DNA from: Blautia sp900556555
GTDB lineage: Bacteria > Bacillota > Clostridia > Lachnospirales > Lachnospiraceae
Assembly: GCA_964250615.1 (NCBI GenBank)
Contig: CAXUGM010000007.1
Reading direction: 5' to 3' (one strand)
Length of the DNA stretch: 64,000 nt
Shown here piece after piece: positions 26,152 through 34,390 of this stretch; position 1 is the stretch's first letter, and the number at the start of each line of letters is the position of its first letter. The translations under genes and the position numbers were made by a program. The notes under the pieces are model-generated. The model was given only the letters and a program-made list of their open reading frames with translations. It was not told the origin of the DNA and searched no databases.

Positions 26152-27135
26152 ATGTATGACCGTGGTCTTGGAGTCTTAGAACAATATGGCCTGGAATCCA
26201 CAGCCGTGTATCGTGGAAGAGGTTCTTTAATCTGTGAAACAGACAAAGGTCTGGTACTGATTAAGGAGTTTTGCGGTACACCTAAGAAGCTGGAATACCA
26301 GGCCTGTCTTTTGTCCTGTATCTCGCAGAAAAGCCAGGTTCTTACAGATGAGATTTTGCAGAATCAGGAGGGAGAATATGTTTCTACCGATAAAGATAAT
26401 ATTCCCTATATTGTGAAGAAGTGGTATGAGGGAAGGGAATGTGATACCAGAAGCGAGAAGGATATTTACCGGGGAATCGGTTCCATGGCAGAGTTACATA
26501 GAGTAATGCAGATACCGGTACAGATTCATTATGTGAGGCAGCCTTTGACGGATGAGTTTACAAGGCATAATGCCCAGCTTCGTAAAATCAGAAAGTTTGT
26601 GAGCACAAAACGGAAAAAGAATGATTTTGAACTTGCATTTTTGGATACGATATACAGATTTCTGGGATACGGGGAACAAGCATTAAAGGAGCTGGAGACT
26701 TCCGGATACAACAGGCTCCGTCAGGAGTCCGTGGAACAGGGAAGGGTGTGTCATGGAGAGTTTAACCAGCATAATGTGCTGATGCTTAACGAAAAAAGAG
26801 GGCCTTGTTCTACCGCAGTGACAAATTTTGATAAATGCGGATTTGATGTACAGGTTTCTGATCTTTATCAGTTTATGAGAAAAATACTGGAAAAGCATGA
26901 CTGGAATCTGTGTCTTGGAAAAGCGATGCTGGAGGCATACGAAGAGACCAGGCCGTTGTCCAAGGAAGAAAAAGAGAATTTGAAAATACGGTTTGCCTAT
27001 CCGGAAAAATATTGGAAGCTGGCAAACTATTATTATACCCACAATAAAGCATGGATTTCTGCAAAGAATCTTGAAAAACTCAAACGTTTAACTGACCAGG
27101 AGGAAAAGTGGAGAAATTTTGTCCTGTCCCTGTAA
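26152..27135 (+). CDS. CotS-family spore coat protein (kinase-like fold)
   Basis: A 327-residue protein with the aminoglycoside-phosphotransferase/kinase fold of the CotS/CotI/YutH spore coat family. Visible are LVLIKEF (nucleotide-lysine region), KKWYEGRECDTRSEKDIYRG, and the catalytic-loop-like VCHGEFNQHNVLM with ATAVTNFDKCGFDVQVSDLYQFMRK-type aspartate region after it. The ATG at 26152 follows GGGGGAGGAG and is preferred over the in-frame ATG at 26128. CotI-type members phosphorylate coat proteins; that is not proven here. Confidence 0.8.
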   Translation: MYDRGLGVLEQYGLESTAVYRGRGSLICETDKGLVLIKEFCGTPKKLEYQACLLSCISQKSQVLTDEILQNQEGEYVSTDKDNIPYIVKKWYEGRECDTRSEKDIYRGIGSMAELHRVMQIPVQIHYVRQPLTDEFTRHNAQLRKIRKFVSTKRKKNDFELAFLDTIYRFLGYGEQALKELETSGYNRLRQESVEQGRVCHGEFNQHNVLMLNEKRGPCSTAVTNFDKCGFDVQVSDLYQFMRKILEKHDWNLCLGKAMLEAYEETRPLSKEEKENLKIRFAYPEKYWKLANYYYTHNKAWISAKNLEKLKRLTDQEEKWRNFVLSL

Positions 27136-27173
27136 AAAGGCAGATGAAAATAGAATAAAACCCTGTGCAGCAT

Positions 27174-27202
27174 TTGAATTTTCCACGTTAATAGTGTATA
27201 AT
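27174..27202 (+). promoter_or_regulatory. Promoter of the phosphoglucomutase gene
   Basis: TTGAAT (27174-27179), 17-bp spacer, TATAAT (27197-27202), 45 bp upstream of the chosen start. Confidence 0.75.
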
Positions 27203-27247
27203 GTTTCTATTAATACACAGCCAAAAGCTGTACAGGAGGTAATAGAG

Positions 27248-28981
27248 ATGGATTACAAAAAACTGTATGAAGAATGGCTCTCAAACCCGTATTTTGATGA
27301 GGGCACAAAAGCAGAGTTAAAAGCAATCGAGCAGGATGAGAATGAAATTAAAGAACGCTTTTATAAAGAACTGGAATTTGGTACAGCCGGACTTAGGGGT
27401 GTTATCGGTGCAGGAATCAACCGCATGAATATTTATACTGTAAGAAAGACCACACAGGGTCTGGCAAATTATATTGCAGCAGTAAACGGACAGGCAAAAG
27501 GTGTTGCCATTGCCTATGATTCCCGCCGTATGTCACCGGAATTTGCAAAAGAAGCAGCTTTATGCCTGGCAGCAAATGGCGTGAAGGCTTATATTTTTGA
27601 TTCTTTAAGACCTACACCGGAATTATCCTATGCAGTACGCAAATTAGGATGTATTGCAGGTATTAATATCACAGCAAGCCATAATCCTCCGGAATACAAT
27701 GGATATAAGGTATATTGGGAAGATGGTGCACAGATTACACCTCCTCATGACAGCGGAATCATGGCAGAAGTTCAGAAAGTAACAGATTTTAACACAGTAA
27801 AAACTATGGATGAAGCGGCTGCAAAAGAAGCAGGACTCTTCCAGGTAATCGGAAAAGAAGTAGACGATGCTTACATGGAAGAATTAAAGAGCCAGGTTAT
27901 CCATATGGATGCTATCAAAGCTATGGCAAAAGAACTGAAAATTGTTTACAGCCCGCTTCACGGAACAGGAAATATCCCTGCAAGACGTGTTTTAAAAGAA
28001 CTGGGATTTGAAAACGTTTATGTTGTAAAAGAGCAGGAACTTCCTGATGGAGAATTCCCAACTGTAAGTTATCCGAACCCGGAAGCAGATGAAGCATTTG
28101 AACTGGGCCTTAAACTTGCAAAAGAAGTGGACGCAGACCTGGTACTGGCTACTGACCCGGATGCAGACCGTTTAGGGGTCCGTGTAAAAGACAAAGATGG
28201 TGTTTATCATAATCTGACAGGAAACATGTCAGGATGTCTGTTAGCAGATTATGAAATCGGACAGAGAAAAGAAGTAAATGGCGGCCTTCCAGAAGATGGT
28301 GCTATGATTTCTACCATTGTTACTACAAATATGGCAGCAGCTATTGCAAAATACTATGGTGTGAAGTTTATTGAAGTGCTTACAGGCTTTAAATACATTG
28401 GACAGCAGATTTTAGGTTTTGAGACCAGTGGTGTAGGTTCTTATCTCTTTGGTTTTGAAGAAAGCTATGGCTGCCTGATCGGTACTCATGCAAGGGACAA
28501 AGATGCTATCGTTGCAACTATGGCACTTTGTGAAGCAGCAGCTTACTACAAAACAAAAGGCATGACTCTGTGGGATGCTATGATTGAAATGTATGAGCGT
28601 TACGGTTATTACAAAGATGACATTCAGTCTATCACCTTAAAGGGAATCGAAGGGCTTGCACAGATTCAGACAATTCTGGAAAACCTTAGAAAGAATCCAC
28701 CAATGGAAATCGGAAATTACAAAGTTCTTTCCGCAAGAGATTACAAGGCAGATACAATCGTAGACATGGAAACAAAAGAAGTGAAATCTACCGGCCTTCC
28801 AAGTTCCAATGTATTGTATTATGACCTGACAGATGATGCATGGGTATGTGTACGTCCTTCCGGAACAGAGCCTAAGATTAAAATTTACTACGGAATCAAA
28901 GGAACTTCCATCCAGGATGCAGATGAAAAATCAGCAGCTCTTGGCAAAGAATTAAAAGAATTAATCGACAAAATGATGTAG
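27248..28981 (+). CDS. pgcA: Phosphoglucomutase (PgcA-type phosphohexomutase)
   Basis: Interconverts glucose-1-phosphate and glucose-6-phosphate, feeding glycolipid and exopolysaccharide synthesis or glycogen use. The 577-residue chain shows FGTAGLRGVIGAGINRMN, the phosphoserine loop GINITASHNPPEYNGYKVY, the metal loop LATDPDADRLGV, the sugar-binding GFEESYGCLIG, and the phosphate-binding VRPSGTEPKIKIYY. ATG 27248 has AGGAGGT 7 bp upstream; the longer frame runs back through the promoter and is discarded. Confidence 0.96.
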   Translation: MDYKKLYEEWLSNPYFDEGTKAELKAIEQDENEIKERFYKELEFGTAGLRGVIGAGINRMNIYTVRKTTQGLANYIAAVNGQAKGVAIAYDSRRMSPEFAKEAALCLAANGVKAYIFDSLRPTPELSYAVRKLGCIAGINITASHNPPEYNGYKVYWEDGAQITPPHDSGIMAEVQKVTDFNTVKTMDEAAAKEAGLFQVIGKEVDDAYMEELKSQVIHMDAIKAMAKELKIVYSPLHGTGNIPARRVLKELGFENVYVVKEQELPDGEFPTVSYPNPEADEAFELGLKLAKEVDADLVLATDPDADRLGVRVKDKDGVYHNLTGNMSGCLLADYEIGQRKEVNGGLPEDGAMISTIVTTNMAAAIAKYYGVKFIEVLTGFKYIGQQILGFETSGVGSYLFGFEESYGCLIGTHARDKDAIVATMALCEAAAYYKTKGMTLWDAMIEMYERYGYYKDDIQSITLKGIEGLAQIQTILENLRKNPPMEIGNYKVLSARDYKADTIVDMETKEVKSTGLPSSNVLYYDLTDDAWVCVRPSGTEPKIKIYYGIKGTSIQDADEKSAALGKELKELIDKMM

Positions 28982-28999
28982 TGAATCCTTTCAATATGC

Positions 29000-29028
29000 T
29001 TGACAAACCTGTGGAAAAAAGGTATAAA
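29000..29028 (+). promoter_or_regulatory. Promoter of the HU gene
   Basis: TTGACA (29000-29005), 17-bp spacer, TATAAA (29023-29028). A roughly 95-nt leader follows, containing an imperfect hairpin GCAGGACA/TGTCCTCCTGC (29069-29099). Confidence 0.8.
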
Positions 29029-29128
29029 TATCTGTAGACTGCACGAGAACCGCAGTGAAGCATCAGGTGCAGGACAGGCTCTTTTGGATGTCCTCCTGCA
29101 TGGCTAAACTTATTTAGGAGGAATACTC

Positions 29129-29404
29129 ATGAACAGAACAGAATTAGTTGCTGCTATGGCAGAAAAAACACAGTTATCTAAAAAAGATGCAGATTTAGCT
29201 TTAAAAGCTTTTATTGATGTTGTATCCGAAGAAATGCAGAAAGGTGAAAAAGTTCAGTTAGTAGGATTTGGCACTTTTGAAGTTTCTGAAAGAGCAGCAA
29301 GAGAAGGAAGAAACCCACAGACAGGTGAAACCATGACTATTTCAGCATCTAAATCTCCAAAATTCAAAGCTGGTAAAGCTTTAAAAGATTTAGTGAACGC
29401 ATAA
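29129..29404 (+). CDS. hup: DNA-binding protein HU
   Basis: A 91-residue nucleoid protein that bends and compacts DNA. It shows the complete HU pattern: MNRTELVAAMAEKTQLSKKDADLAL, KVQLVGFGTFEVSERAAREGRNPQTGE, and the C-terminal SKSPKFKAGKALKDLVN. The base-intercalating NPQ proline in the beta arm is present. It has its own strong promoter, a leader with a hairpin, and a terminator; it stands directly before the yabO-ftsH sporulation/division region. Confidence 0.97.
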   Translation: MNRTELVAAMAEKTQLSKKDADLALKAFIDVVSEEMQKGEKVQLVGFGTFEVSERAAREGRNPQTGETMTISASKSPKFKAGKALKDLVNA

Positions 29405-29426
29405 GATCCAAGATAAGTCTAAGAAC

Positions 29427-29462
29427 AGGCTGCCGCAGGAAATTGCGGCGGCCTGATTTCAT
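29427..29462 (+). terminator. Terminator after the HU gene
   Basis: AGGCTGCCGCA (29427-29437) pairs with TGCGGCGGCCT (29444-29454) with one wobble; the T stretch after it is short and interrupted, so some read-through into rqcP is likely. Confidence 0.65.
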
Positions 29463-29482
29463 TTAAGGGAGAGGGAGTATCT

Positions 29483-29722
29483 ATGAGATTAGATAAATAT
29501 TTAAAAGTTTCCAGGCTGATCAAAAGAAGAACAGTGGCTAATGAAGCCTGTGATGCAGGCCGTGTGCTGATCAATGACAAACCGGCCAAGGCTTCTGCCC
29601 AGGTAAAGGCAGGAGATATTCTGGAAATTCAGTTTGGAAGCAAAAATGTCAGAGTAGAAGTCCTGGATGTCCAGGAAACAGTGAAAAAAGAAGCTGCCAG
29701 CGAACTGTTTAAATACTTATAA
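29483..29722 (+). CDS. rqcP: S4-domain RNA-binding protein RqcP (YabO)
   Basis: A 79-residue S4 domain protein: MRLDKYLKVSRLIKRRTVANEACDAGRVLINDKPAKASAQVKAGDILEI. In Bacillus subtilis the homologue RqcP (YabO) works with RqcH to add C-terminal alanine tails on obstructed large ribosomal subunits. Placement before yabP-yabQ-divIC is exactly as in B. subtilis and supports the call over the related Hsp15 proteins. Confidence 0.9.
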   Translation: MRLDKYLKVSRLIKRRTVANEACDAGRVLINDKPAKASAQVKAGDILEIQFGSKNVRVEVLDVQETVKKEAASELFKYL

Positions 29723-29747
29723 TGCAGGAGCAGCATAATCACCGGCA

Positions 29748-29790
29748 TTCCCCCATATAATCTTTCATAAAGAAGATCATGTGGGGGAGT
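29748..29790 (+). promoter_or_regulatory. Hairpin that buries the yabP ribosome site
   Basis: TTCCCCCATATAATCTTT (29748-29765) pairs with the region AAGATCATGTGGGGGAG (29772-29789), with small mismatches. The right arm holds GGGGGAG, the only Shine-Dalgarno-like site for the TTG start of yabP. No strong T run follows, so a translation-control role is more likely than termination. Confidence 0.5.
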
Positions 29791-29798
29791 GGTGATTT

Positions 29799-30083
29799 TT
29801 GGAAGAAAAATTGAATAAAACGGCTCACAGGCTTCAGATTACAGAACGGAAGAAAGGAAGCTTTACCGGAGTCAGGGATGTGAATTCCTTTGATGAAAAA
29901 GAAATCAGCCTGGTGATAGATGGGAGTGTTCTTACTGTACAGGGAGAAGGGCTTCATGTAACCAGACTGGATCTGGAAAAACAGGAGGTGGACATCCAAG
30001 GCCGTGTAGACAGCCTGATATACAGCCAGGGAACTGCAAAATCCAAAGGAGGAGAGGGAATGCTGAAAAGGCTTTTCCGTTAG
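29799..30083 (+). CDS. yabP: Sporulation protein YabP
   Basis: A 94-residue YabP-domain protein required for normal spore formation in Bacillus. Diagnostic text: HRLQITERKKGSFTGVRDVNSFDEKEISLVIDGSVLTVQGEGLHVTRLDLEKQEVDIQGRVDSLIYSQ is read across the middle of the chain (split here only for reference to residues 10-78). It starts at TTG with the ribosome site inside a hairpin. yabQ follows after 3 bp. Confidence 0.9.
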   Translation: MEEKLNKTAHRLQITERKKGSFTGVRDVNSFDEKEISLVIDGSVLTVQGEGLHVTRLDLEKQEVDIQGRVDSLIYSQGTAKSKGGEGMLKRLFR

Positions 30084-30086
30084 CGT

Positions 30087-30599
30087 ATGAGCAATTATAT
30101 GCATCAGGAACTGGTATTTTTCTGCCGTACCTTTCTGGCAGGAGTTTTTCTGGCAGCCTGTTATGATATTCTCCGTATTTTCAGGAAGCTGGCTGTACAT
30201 AATACCTTCTTTATAGGAATGGAAGACATCTTGTACTGGTGTGTGGCAGGCTTTTTTCTTTTTTCTGTTATTTATGGGGAAAACGATGGTATCATCAGGA
30301 TGTATGCACTTCTTTCTATTTTCCTGGGGGCGTGGATGTATCATGCAGGGCCTAGCAACCTGCTGGTAGGATTGTGTACACTGATTTTGAAAAAACTTTT
30401 GTTTCTTGTGGGGATTCCTGCCAGGCCTATAAGAAAATGGAGAAAAAGGTTGAAATTTCAAGTGGATAGAGTTATGATTACTCTATCTGAAAAAAAATCC
30501 ACACGAACAATCAGGAAGCGGGTATATGAAGATATTAGGAATCAAAAACAGAAAAAATTCAAAGAAAAAGAGAGTAAAAAAGGTAGATTTACAGAATAG
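30087..30599 (+). CDS. yabQ: Spore cortex biosynthesis protein YabQ
   Basis: A 170-residue membrane protein needed for cortex synthesis in Bacillus. About four membrane helices occupy residues 10-120 (FFCRTFLAGVFLAACYDILR, MEDILYWCVAGFFLFSVIYG, MYALLSIFLGAWMYHA), followed by a strongly basic cytoplasmic tail. The YDILR and YWC..GFFLF motifs are family features. Its 3' end overlaps the divIC start by 74 bp, in another frame. Confidence 0.9.
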   Translation: MSNYMHQELVFFCRTFLAGVFLAACYDILRIFRKLAVHNTFFIGMEDILYWCVAGFFLFSVIYGENDGIIRMYALLSIFLGAWMYHAGPSNLLVGLCTLILKKLLFLVGIPARPIRKWRKRLKFQVDRVMITLSEKKSTRTIRKRVYEDIRNQKQKKFKEKESKKGRFTE

Positions 30600-30864
30600 A
30601 ATCGCAATGCTTTCCATTACCTTTGTTGTGGGCCTTTTATTCATTGGGATGATGTCCAAAGGAATGGAGCTTCAGAAAGAACTAGACGGTTACCAGGCAA
30701 AGCTGGAGCAGTTGAATGAACAACTGGAAGAGGAAGCCCAGCGTACACAAGAAATCGATGACTTAAAAGATTATATGAAAACAGACGAATATGCGGAAGA
30801 AGTTGCCAGAGAAAAACTGGGTCTTGTAAAGGGAAATGAGATTATTTTCAAGACTGAGGAATAA
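30526..30864 (+). CDS. divIC: Septum formation initiator DivIC/FtsL-like
   Basis: A 112-residue bitopic division protein: a basic cytoplasmic N terminus, one membrane helix (about residues 27-46), then a coiled coil (LQKELDGYQAKLEQLNEQLEEE) and the DivIC tail YMKTDEYAEEVAREKLGLVKGNEIIFK. It partners FtsL and FtsB-like proteins in the divisome. The first 24 codons overlap yabQ, an unusually deep overlap; no start with a ribosome site is seen after the yabQ stop. Confidence 0.88.
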   Translation: MKILGIKNRKNSKKKRVKKVDLQNRIAMLSITFVVGLLFIGMMSKGMELQKELDGYQAKLEQLNEQLEEEAQRTQEIDDLKDYMKTDEYAEEVAREKLGLVKGNEIIFKTEE

Positions 30865-30915
30865 GGCGGAAACCACGCAGATTTTGTCCGAAAGTTTTTT
30901 CAGACAGGGTACTGT

Positions 30916-30950
30916 TTTTGACAAAGTTTAAAGAGAAAAGCATCTATAAT
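30916..30950 (+). promoter_or_regulatory. Spo0A-type spoIIE promoter with 21-bp spacer and 0A box
   Basis: TTGACA (30918-30923) and TATAAT (30945-30950) are separated by 21 bp. The -35 lies inside TTTTGACAAA (30916-30925), whose reverse complement TTTGTCAAAA is a perfect Spo0A box. The B. subtilis spoIIE promoter has the same odd 21-bp spacing and overlapping 0A boxes and is switched on by phosphorylated Spo0A. Confidence 0.8.
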
Positions 30951-30991
30951 GAATCCTTGATAGCGGTTGCTTATTTCAGGGAGGGAACAAG

Positions 30992-32479
30992 ATGCAGGAA
31001 TGGATCATTGCCATGCTCGTAATCGGCGTTCTGCTCATATTACGTGACATGGCAAAAACTATTTTTTCAGAAATGAAAAAAAGTGCAGCGGCTTTGGCCT
31101 GTGAACAGTATCCACAAAAAGAGAAAATGCAGCGCTATGCGGAATCCTTCCAGAAACTGGCGGACAGTTTTTACGAGACACCCTATAGGAAGGAATATCT
31201 TTCCGGCTCAGAATTGGAGGCAATGGCAGATGAGATACAGGAAAACCTTTGCAGAAAATGCCATTTGTACCAGGTCTGCTGGAAACAGCATTCCATCCAG
31301 TCCTATCAGAGAATCTGTAGTCTTCTGCGTATGATGGAAGAACAGGATGAAGAGGCTCTTCGCAGGGCGGAGGCAGATTTGACGGAGGTCTGTGTGAATC
31401 AGGGGAAGCTGATGCAGGAATTACAAAGGCTGATGGAGAGAGAACGGCAGAATCTGATTTGGAATAATAAACTTTTGGAAAACAGAATGGCAGTAGCAGA
31501 ACAGTTTGGAGAAACAGCACATTTGATGAAAATTCTATCCAGAGATTTGTTTGGCATGGTGGAAGTGGACAGGCAGCAGCAGGAAGAATTTTCCAGAAGA
31601 ATGAAGAAGAAACAAATCGAGGCAGGAAAGCTGTGGAAGCTGGAGCAGCCGGATGGAAGAATACGTTATTATGCAGAGCTTAGGACAAAAGGAGGCGGAT
31701 GTGTATCAGCAGCAGAAGCAGCCAGGGTACTTTCTAAGTTAAGCGGCAGCCGGATGGTTCCAAAAGCAGAGGGAAAAATCTTTATAGGAAAAGAATTTTC
31801 CCTGATGAGTTTTGTGGAAGAAGTTAATTTTAAGATGATTTATGGTGCAGTGAAAATAACCAAGGATAAAGAAAGTATTTCGGGAGATAATTATACCTGT
31901 GCCACAGAAGAAAACGGGCAGTTTTTCATGTGTCTGTCAGATGGCATGGGCTCCGGACTGGAAGCATGTAAAGAGAGCGGCAGTATCGTAGATACCCTGG
32001 AACAATTAGTGGAAGCCGGATTTTCCGGAGAAACAGCAGCACGGATGGTAAATTCAGTTCTTAATGTGCAAAACAGAAATGGGAGATTCTCTACCGTGGA
32101 TATTTCTATGGTGGATCTTTATACAGGAGTCTGTCATTTTTTGAAGGCAGGGGCAGCCACTACATTTATAAAGAGAGACAACTGGGTAGAGGCTATTTCT
32201 TCTACCAGCCTGGCACTTGGGCTGGTGCAGCAGGTGGATTTCCAGACCGCCTCAAAAAAGCTGTACGAAGGAGATTTTCTTATTATGGTGACAGATGGAG
32301 TTCTTGATGCACTGCCTCCGGAACGGGCAGAAGAACTCATGAAGGAAATTATTTTGCAGACAAATGCAAGTGCAGCTCAGGAACTGGGAAGGGGAATTCT
32401 GGAACGGGTTCTTACTTATAGCAAATATAAAGCAGCAGATGATATGACCATTCTTACAGCAGGACTTTGGAGGAACTAA
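30992..32479 (+). CDS. spoIIE: Stage II sporulation protein E, short form (PP2C phosphatase)
   Basis: Dephosphorylates the anti-anti-sigma factor SpoIIAA to activate sigma-F in the forespore. The C-terminal PP2C-type domain is intact: SGDNYTCATEENGQFFMCLSDGMGSG (first aspartates near residues 298 and 317, quoted across a domain boundary), FSTVDISMVDLYTG, MVTDGVLDALP and DDMTILTAG. The central part keeps the Cys pattern CRKCHLYQVCWKQ and helices. At 495 residues it is far shorter than the 827-residue Bacillus protein: the ten membrane helices are replaced by one N-terminal helix. tilS follows by 9 bp. Confidence 0.9.
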   Translation: MQEWIIAMLVIGVLLILRDMAKTIFSEMKKSAAALACEQYPQKEKMQRYAESFQKLADSFYETPYRKEYLSGSELEAMADEIQENLCRKCHLYQVCWKQHSIQSYQRICSLLRMMEEQDEEALRRAEADLTEVCVNQGKLMQELQRLMERERQNLIWNNKLLENRMAVAEQFGETAHLMKILSRDLFGMVEVDRQQQEEFSRRMKKKQIEAGKLWKLEQPDGRIRYYAELRTKGGGCVSAAEAARVLSKLSGSRMVPKAEGKIFIGKEFSLMSFVEEVNFKMIYGAVKITKDKESISGDNYTCATEENGQFFMCLSDGMGSGLEACKESGSIVDTLEQLVEAGFSGETAARMVNSVLNVQNRNGRFSTVDISMVDLYTGVCHFLKAGAATTFIKRDNWVEAISSTSLALGLVQQVDFQTASKKLYEGDFLIMVTDGVLDALPPERAEELMKEIILQTNASAAQELGRGILERVLTYSKYKAADDMTILTAGLWRN

Positions 32480-32488
32480 GACAGAGAG

Positions 32489-33850
32489 ATGAATATAGAA
32501 AAACAGGTATTTTCCTATATAGAGAAATACAATATGATAGAAGCGGGCAGCCAGGTCATTGCCGGAGTATCCGGTGGTGCGGATTCGGTATGCCTGTTAT
32601 TTTTGTTGAAAAAGTATCAGGAGCAAAAAGATTTTGCCCTTTATGCAATTCATGTGAACCATGGAATCCGGGGCGAAGAAGCCGTACGGGATCAGGAGTA
32701 TTCCAGAAAAATCTGCGAGCGGCTGGGCGTGCCCTTTACTCTTTCTTGCAAGGACGTGCCAGAACTTGCAAAGAAGGAAAAACTTTCTTTAGAAGAAGCT
32801 GGAAGGATTGCAAGACGCAGGGCTTTTTTTGAAAAAGCAGAGGCATTAGGAAATAAGAAGCATACAGCAATTGCACTTGCCCATCACGAAAATGACAATG
32901 CAGAAACAGTTCTGCATAACCTGATCAGGGGAACCGGTGCAGCGGGTCTGGGAGGAATCCGTTCCATTCAGATGACGGAAGAAGGGATTTCTTATATCCG
33001 GCCGTTGCTTAAAATCTCAAGGAAAGAAATTGAGAAATATCTGGAGGAGCAACAGATCTGCTGGATGACAGACAGCACCAACGAAGGAACAGAATATACC
33101 AGAAATAAAATCCGGCACAAGATTCTCCCAGAGATGGAGCAGATAAATCTAAGGGCAGCCGCACACATTGCGAAAACGGCAGAGATGTTTCAGAATATTG
33201 AGGAATATCTGACCGAGCAAGCGGATATCCTGTATAGAGAATATGTGACGCCTAAAGAGGGTGGATACCGGATTGGCAGGGGATTGTTTCAGGAAAAAGA
33301 AATCATGCAGTCTTATGTGGTAATGAAAGTATTACAGCAGGCAGCAGGGCAGAAAAAGGATATCACTTCCTCACATATTGAAGCAGTTCTTTCTCTTGCA
33401 AAGGGAAGGACAGGTGCTTCCCTGTCTCTTATGGGCAGCCTTTTGGCAAGCCAGGTTTACGGAGAGGTTCATATTGGGGTGCCGGAAGTCACCAAAGCTT
33501 TGCTGCCGGAGATGGAGTTTCAGGTTTTTCCGTGGGAAAACCAGCAAATTCCTGAAAAAACATATACGAAATGGTTTGATTATGATAAAATAAAAAGTAG
33601 TCTTAAAATCAGGCATAGAGAGCCTGGGGATTTTTTTACTGTAACAGAAACAGGAGGCAGAAAGAAATTAAAAGACTATTTTATTGACTGTAAAATTCCA
33701 AGAGAAGAGAGAGAGAGAATCCCTCTTTTGGCTGACGGCAGTCATATCCTGTGGATTTTAGGATATCGCATCAGCCAACATTATAAAGTTACCAGTCAGA
33801 CAAAAACAGTGTTAAAAGTACATGTTAAAGGAGTAGATGAAGATGAGTGA
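32489..33850 (+). CDS. tilS: tRNA(Ile)-lysidine synthetase
   Basis: Converts C34 to lysidine in tRNA-Ile(CAU), so that it reads AUA. The 453-residue chain has the PP-loop SGGADS at residues 28-33, IHVNHGIRGEEAVRDQ, ALAHHENDNAETVLHNLIRGTGAAGL, the RPLLKISRKEIEKYL and WMTDSTNEGTEYTRNKIRH segments, and the C-terminal TilS domain (KLKDYFIDCKIPREERERIPLL). It overlaps hpt by 14 bp, as often seen. Confidence 0.95.
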   Translation: MNIEKQVFSYIEKYNMIEAGSQVIAGVSGGADSVCLLFLLKKYQEQKDFALYAIHVNHGIRGEEAVRDQEYSRKICERLGVPFTLSCKDVPELAKKEKLSLEEAGRIARRRAFFEKAEALGNKKHTAIALAHHENDNAETVLHNLIRGTGAAGLGGIRSIQMTEEGISYIRPLLKISRKEIEKYLEEQQICWMTDSTNEGTEYTRNKIRHKILPEMEQINLRAAAHIAKTAEMFQNIEEYLTEQADILYREYVTPKEGGYRIGRGLFQEKEIMQSYVVMKVLQQAAGQKKDITSSHIEAVLSLAKGRTGASLSLMGSLLASQVYGEVHIGVPEVTKALLPEMEFQVFPWENQQIPEKTYTKWFDYDKIKSSLKIRHREPGDFFTVTETGGRKKLKDYFIDCKIPREERERIPLLADGSHILWILGYRISQHYKVTSQTKTVLKVHVKGVDEDE

Positions 33851-34364
33851 GAAGATAAGAGTGCTGTTAAAGGAAGAAGAAGTTGACCAGAAAATCCGTG
33901 AAATCGGTGAACAGATCAGCAAAGATTATGAAGGAAAAAGCGTTCATTTGATCTGTGTGTTAAAGGGCGGGGTTTTCTTTACCTGTGAACTGGCAAAAAG
34001 AATCACCGTTCCAGTAAGTATGGACTTTATGTCTGTATCCAGCTACGGAGATGATACTTCCTCCAGCGGAGTGATCAAGATTGTAAAAGACCTGGATGAG
34101 AGCATCGAGGGAAAAGATGTCTTGATTGTGGAAGATATCATTGATTCCGGAAGAACATTAAGCCATTTGATGGAAATGCTGAAGCAGAGAAATCCAAAGA
34201 GTATGCGTCTGTGTACCCTTCTTGATAAGCCAGAGAGAAGAGTAAAGGATGTGAAGGTAGATTATGTGTGTTTCAATATCCCGGACGAATTTGTAGTGGG
34301 CTATGGACTTGACTATGCCCAGAAATACAGAAATCTTCCATATATTGGTGTGGTAGAACTTTAA
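33837..34364 (+). CDS. hpt: Hypoxanthine phosphoribosyltransferase
   Basis: Salvages hypoxanthine and guanine to nucleotides. The 175-residue protein carries the family motifs VHLICVLKGGVFFTCELAKRI, MDFMSVSSYGD, the PRPP loop VLIVEDIIDSGRTL, and VDYVCFNIPDEFVVGYGLDY near the end. Two in-frame ATG codons (33837, 33843) start it inside the tilS end. In B. subtilis it lies between tilS and ftsH in the same order. Confidence 0.96.
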   Translation: MKMSEKIRVLLKEEEVDQKIREIGEQISKDYEGKSVHLICVLKGGVFFTCELAKRITVPVSMDFMSVSSYGDDTSSSGVIKIVKDLDESIEGKDVLIVEDIIDSGRTLSHLMEMLKQRNPKSMRLCTLLDKPERRVKDVKVDYVCFNIPDEFVVGYGLDYAQKYRNLPYIGVVEL

Positions 34365-34390
34365 GAAATCCGGAAAGGAGAAAGAAAGAC

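Noticed and set aside
27119..27247. Upstream in-frame extension of phosphoglucomutase
   Set aside because: It runs through the previous gene's end and a TTGAAT-17-TATAAT promoter; ATG 27248 has AGGAGGT.
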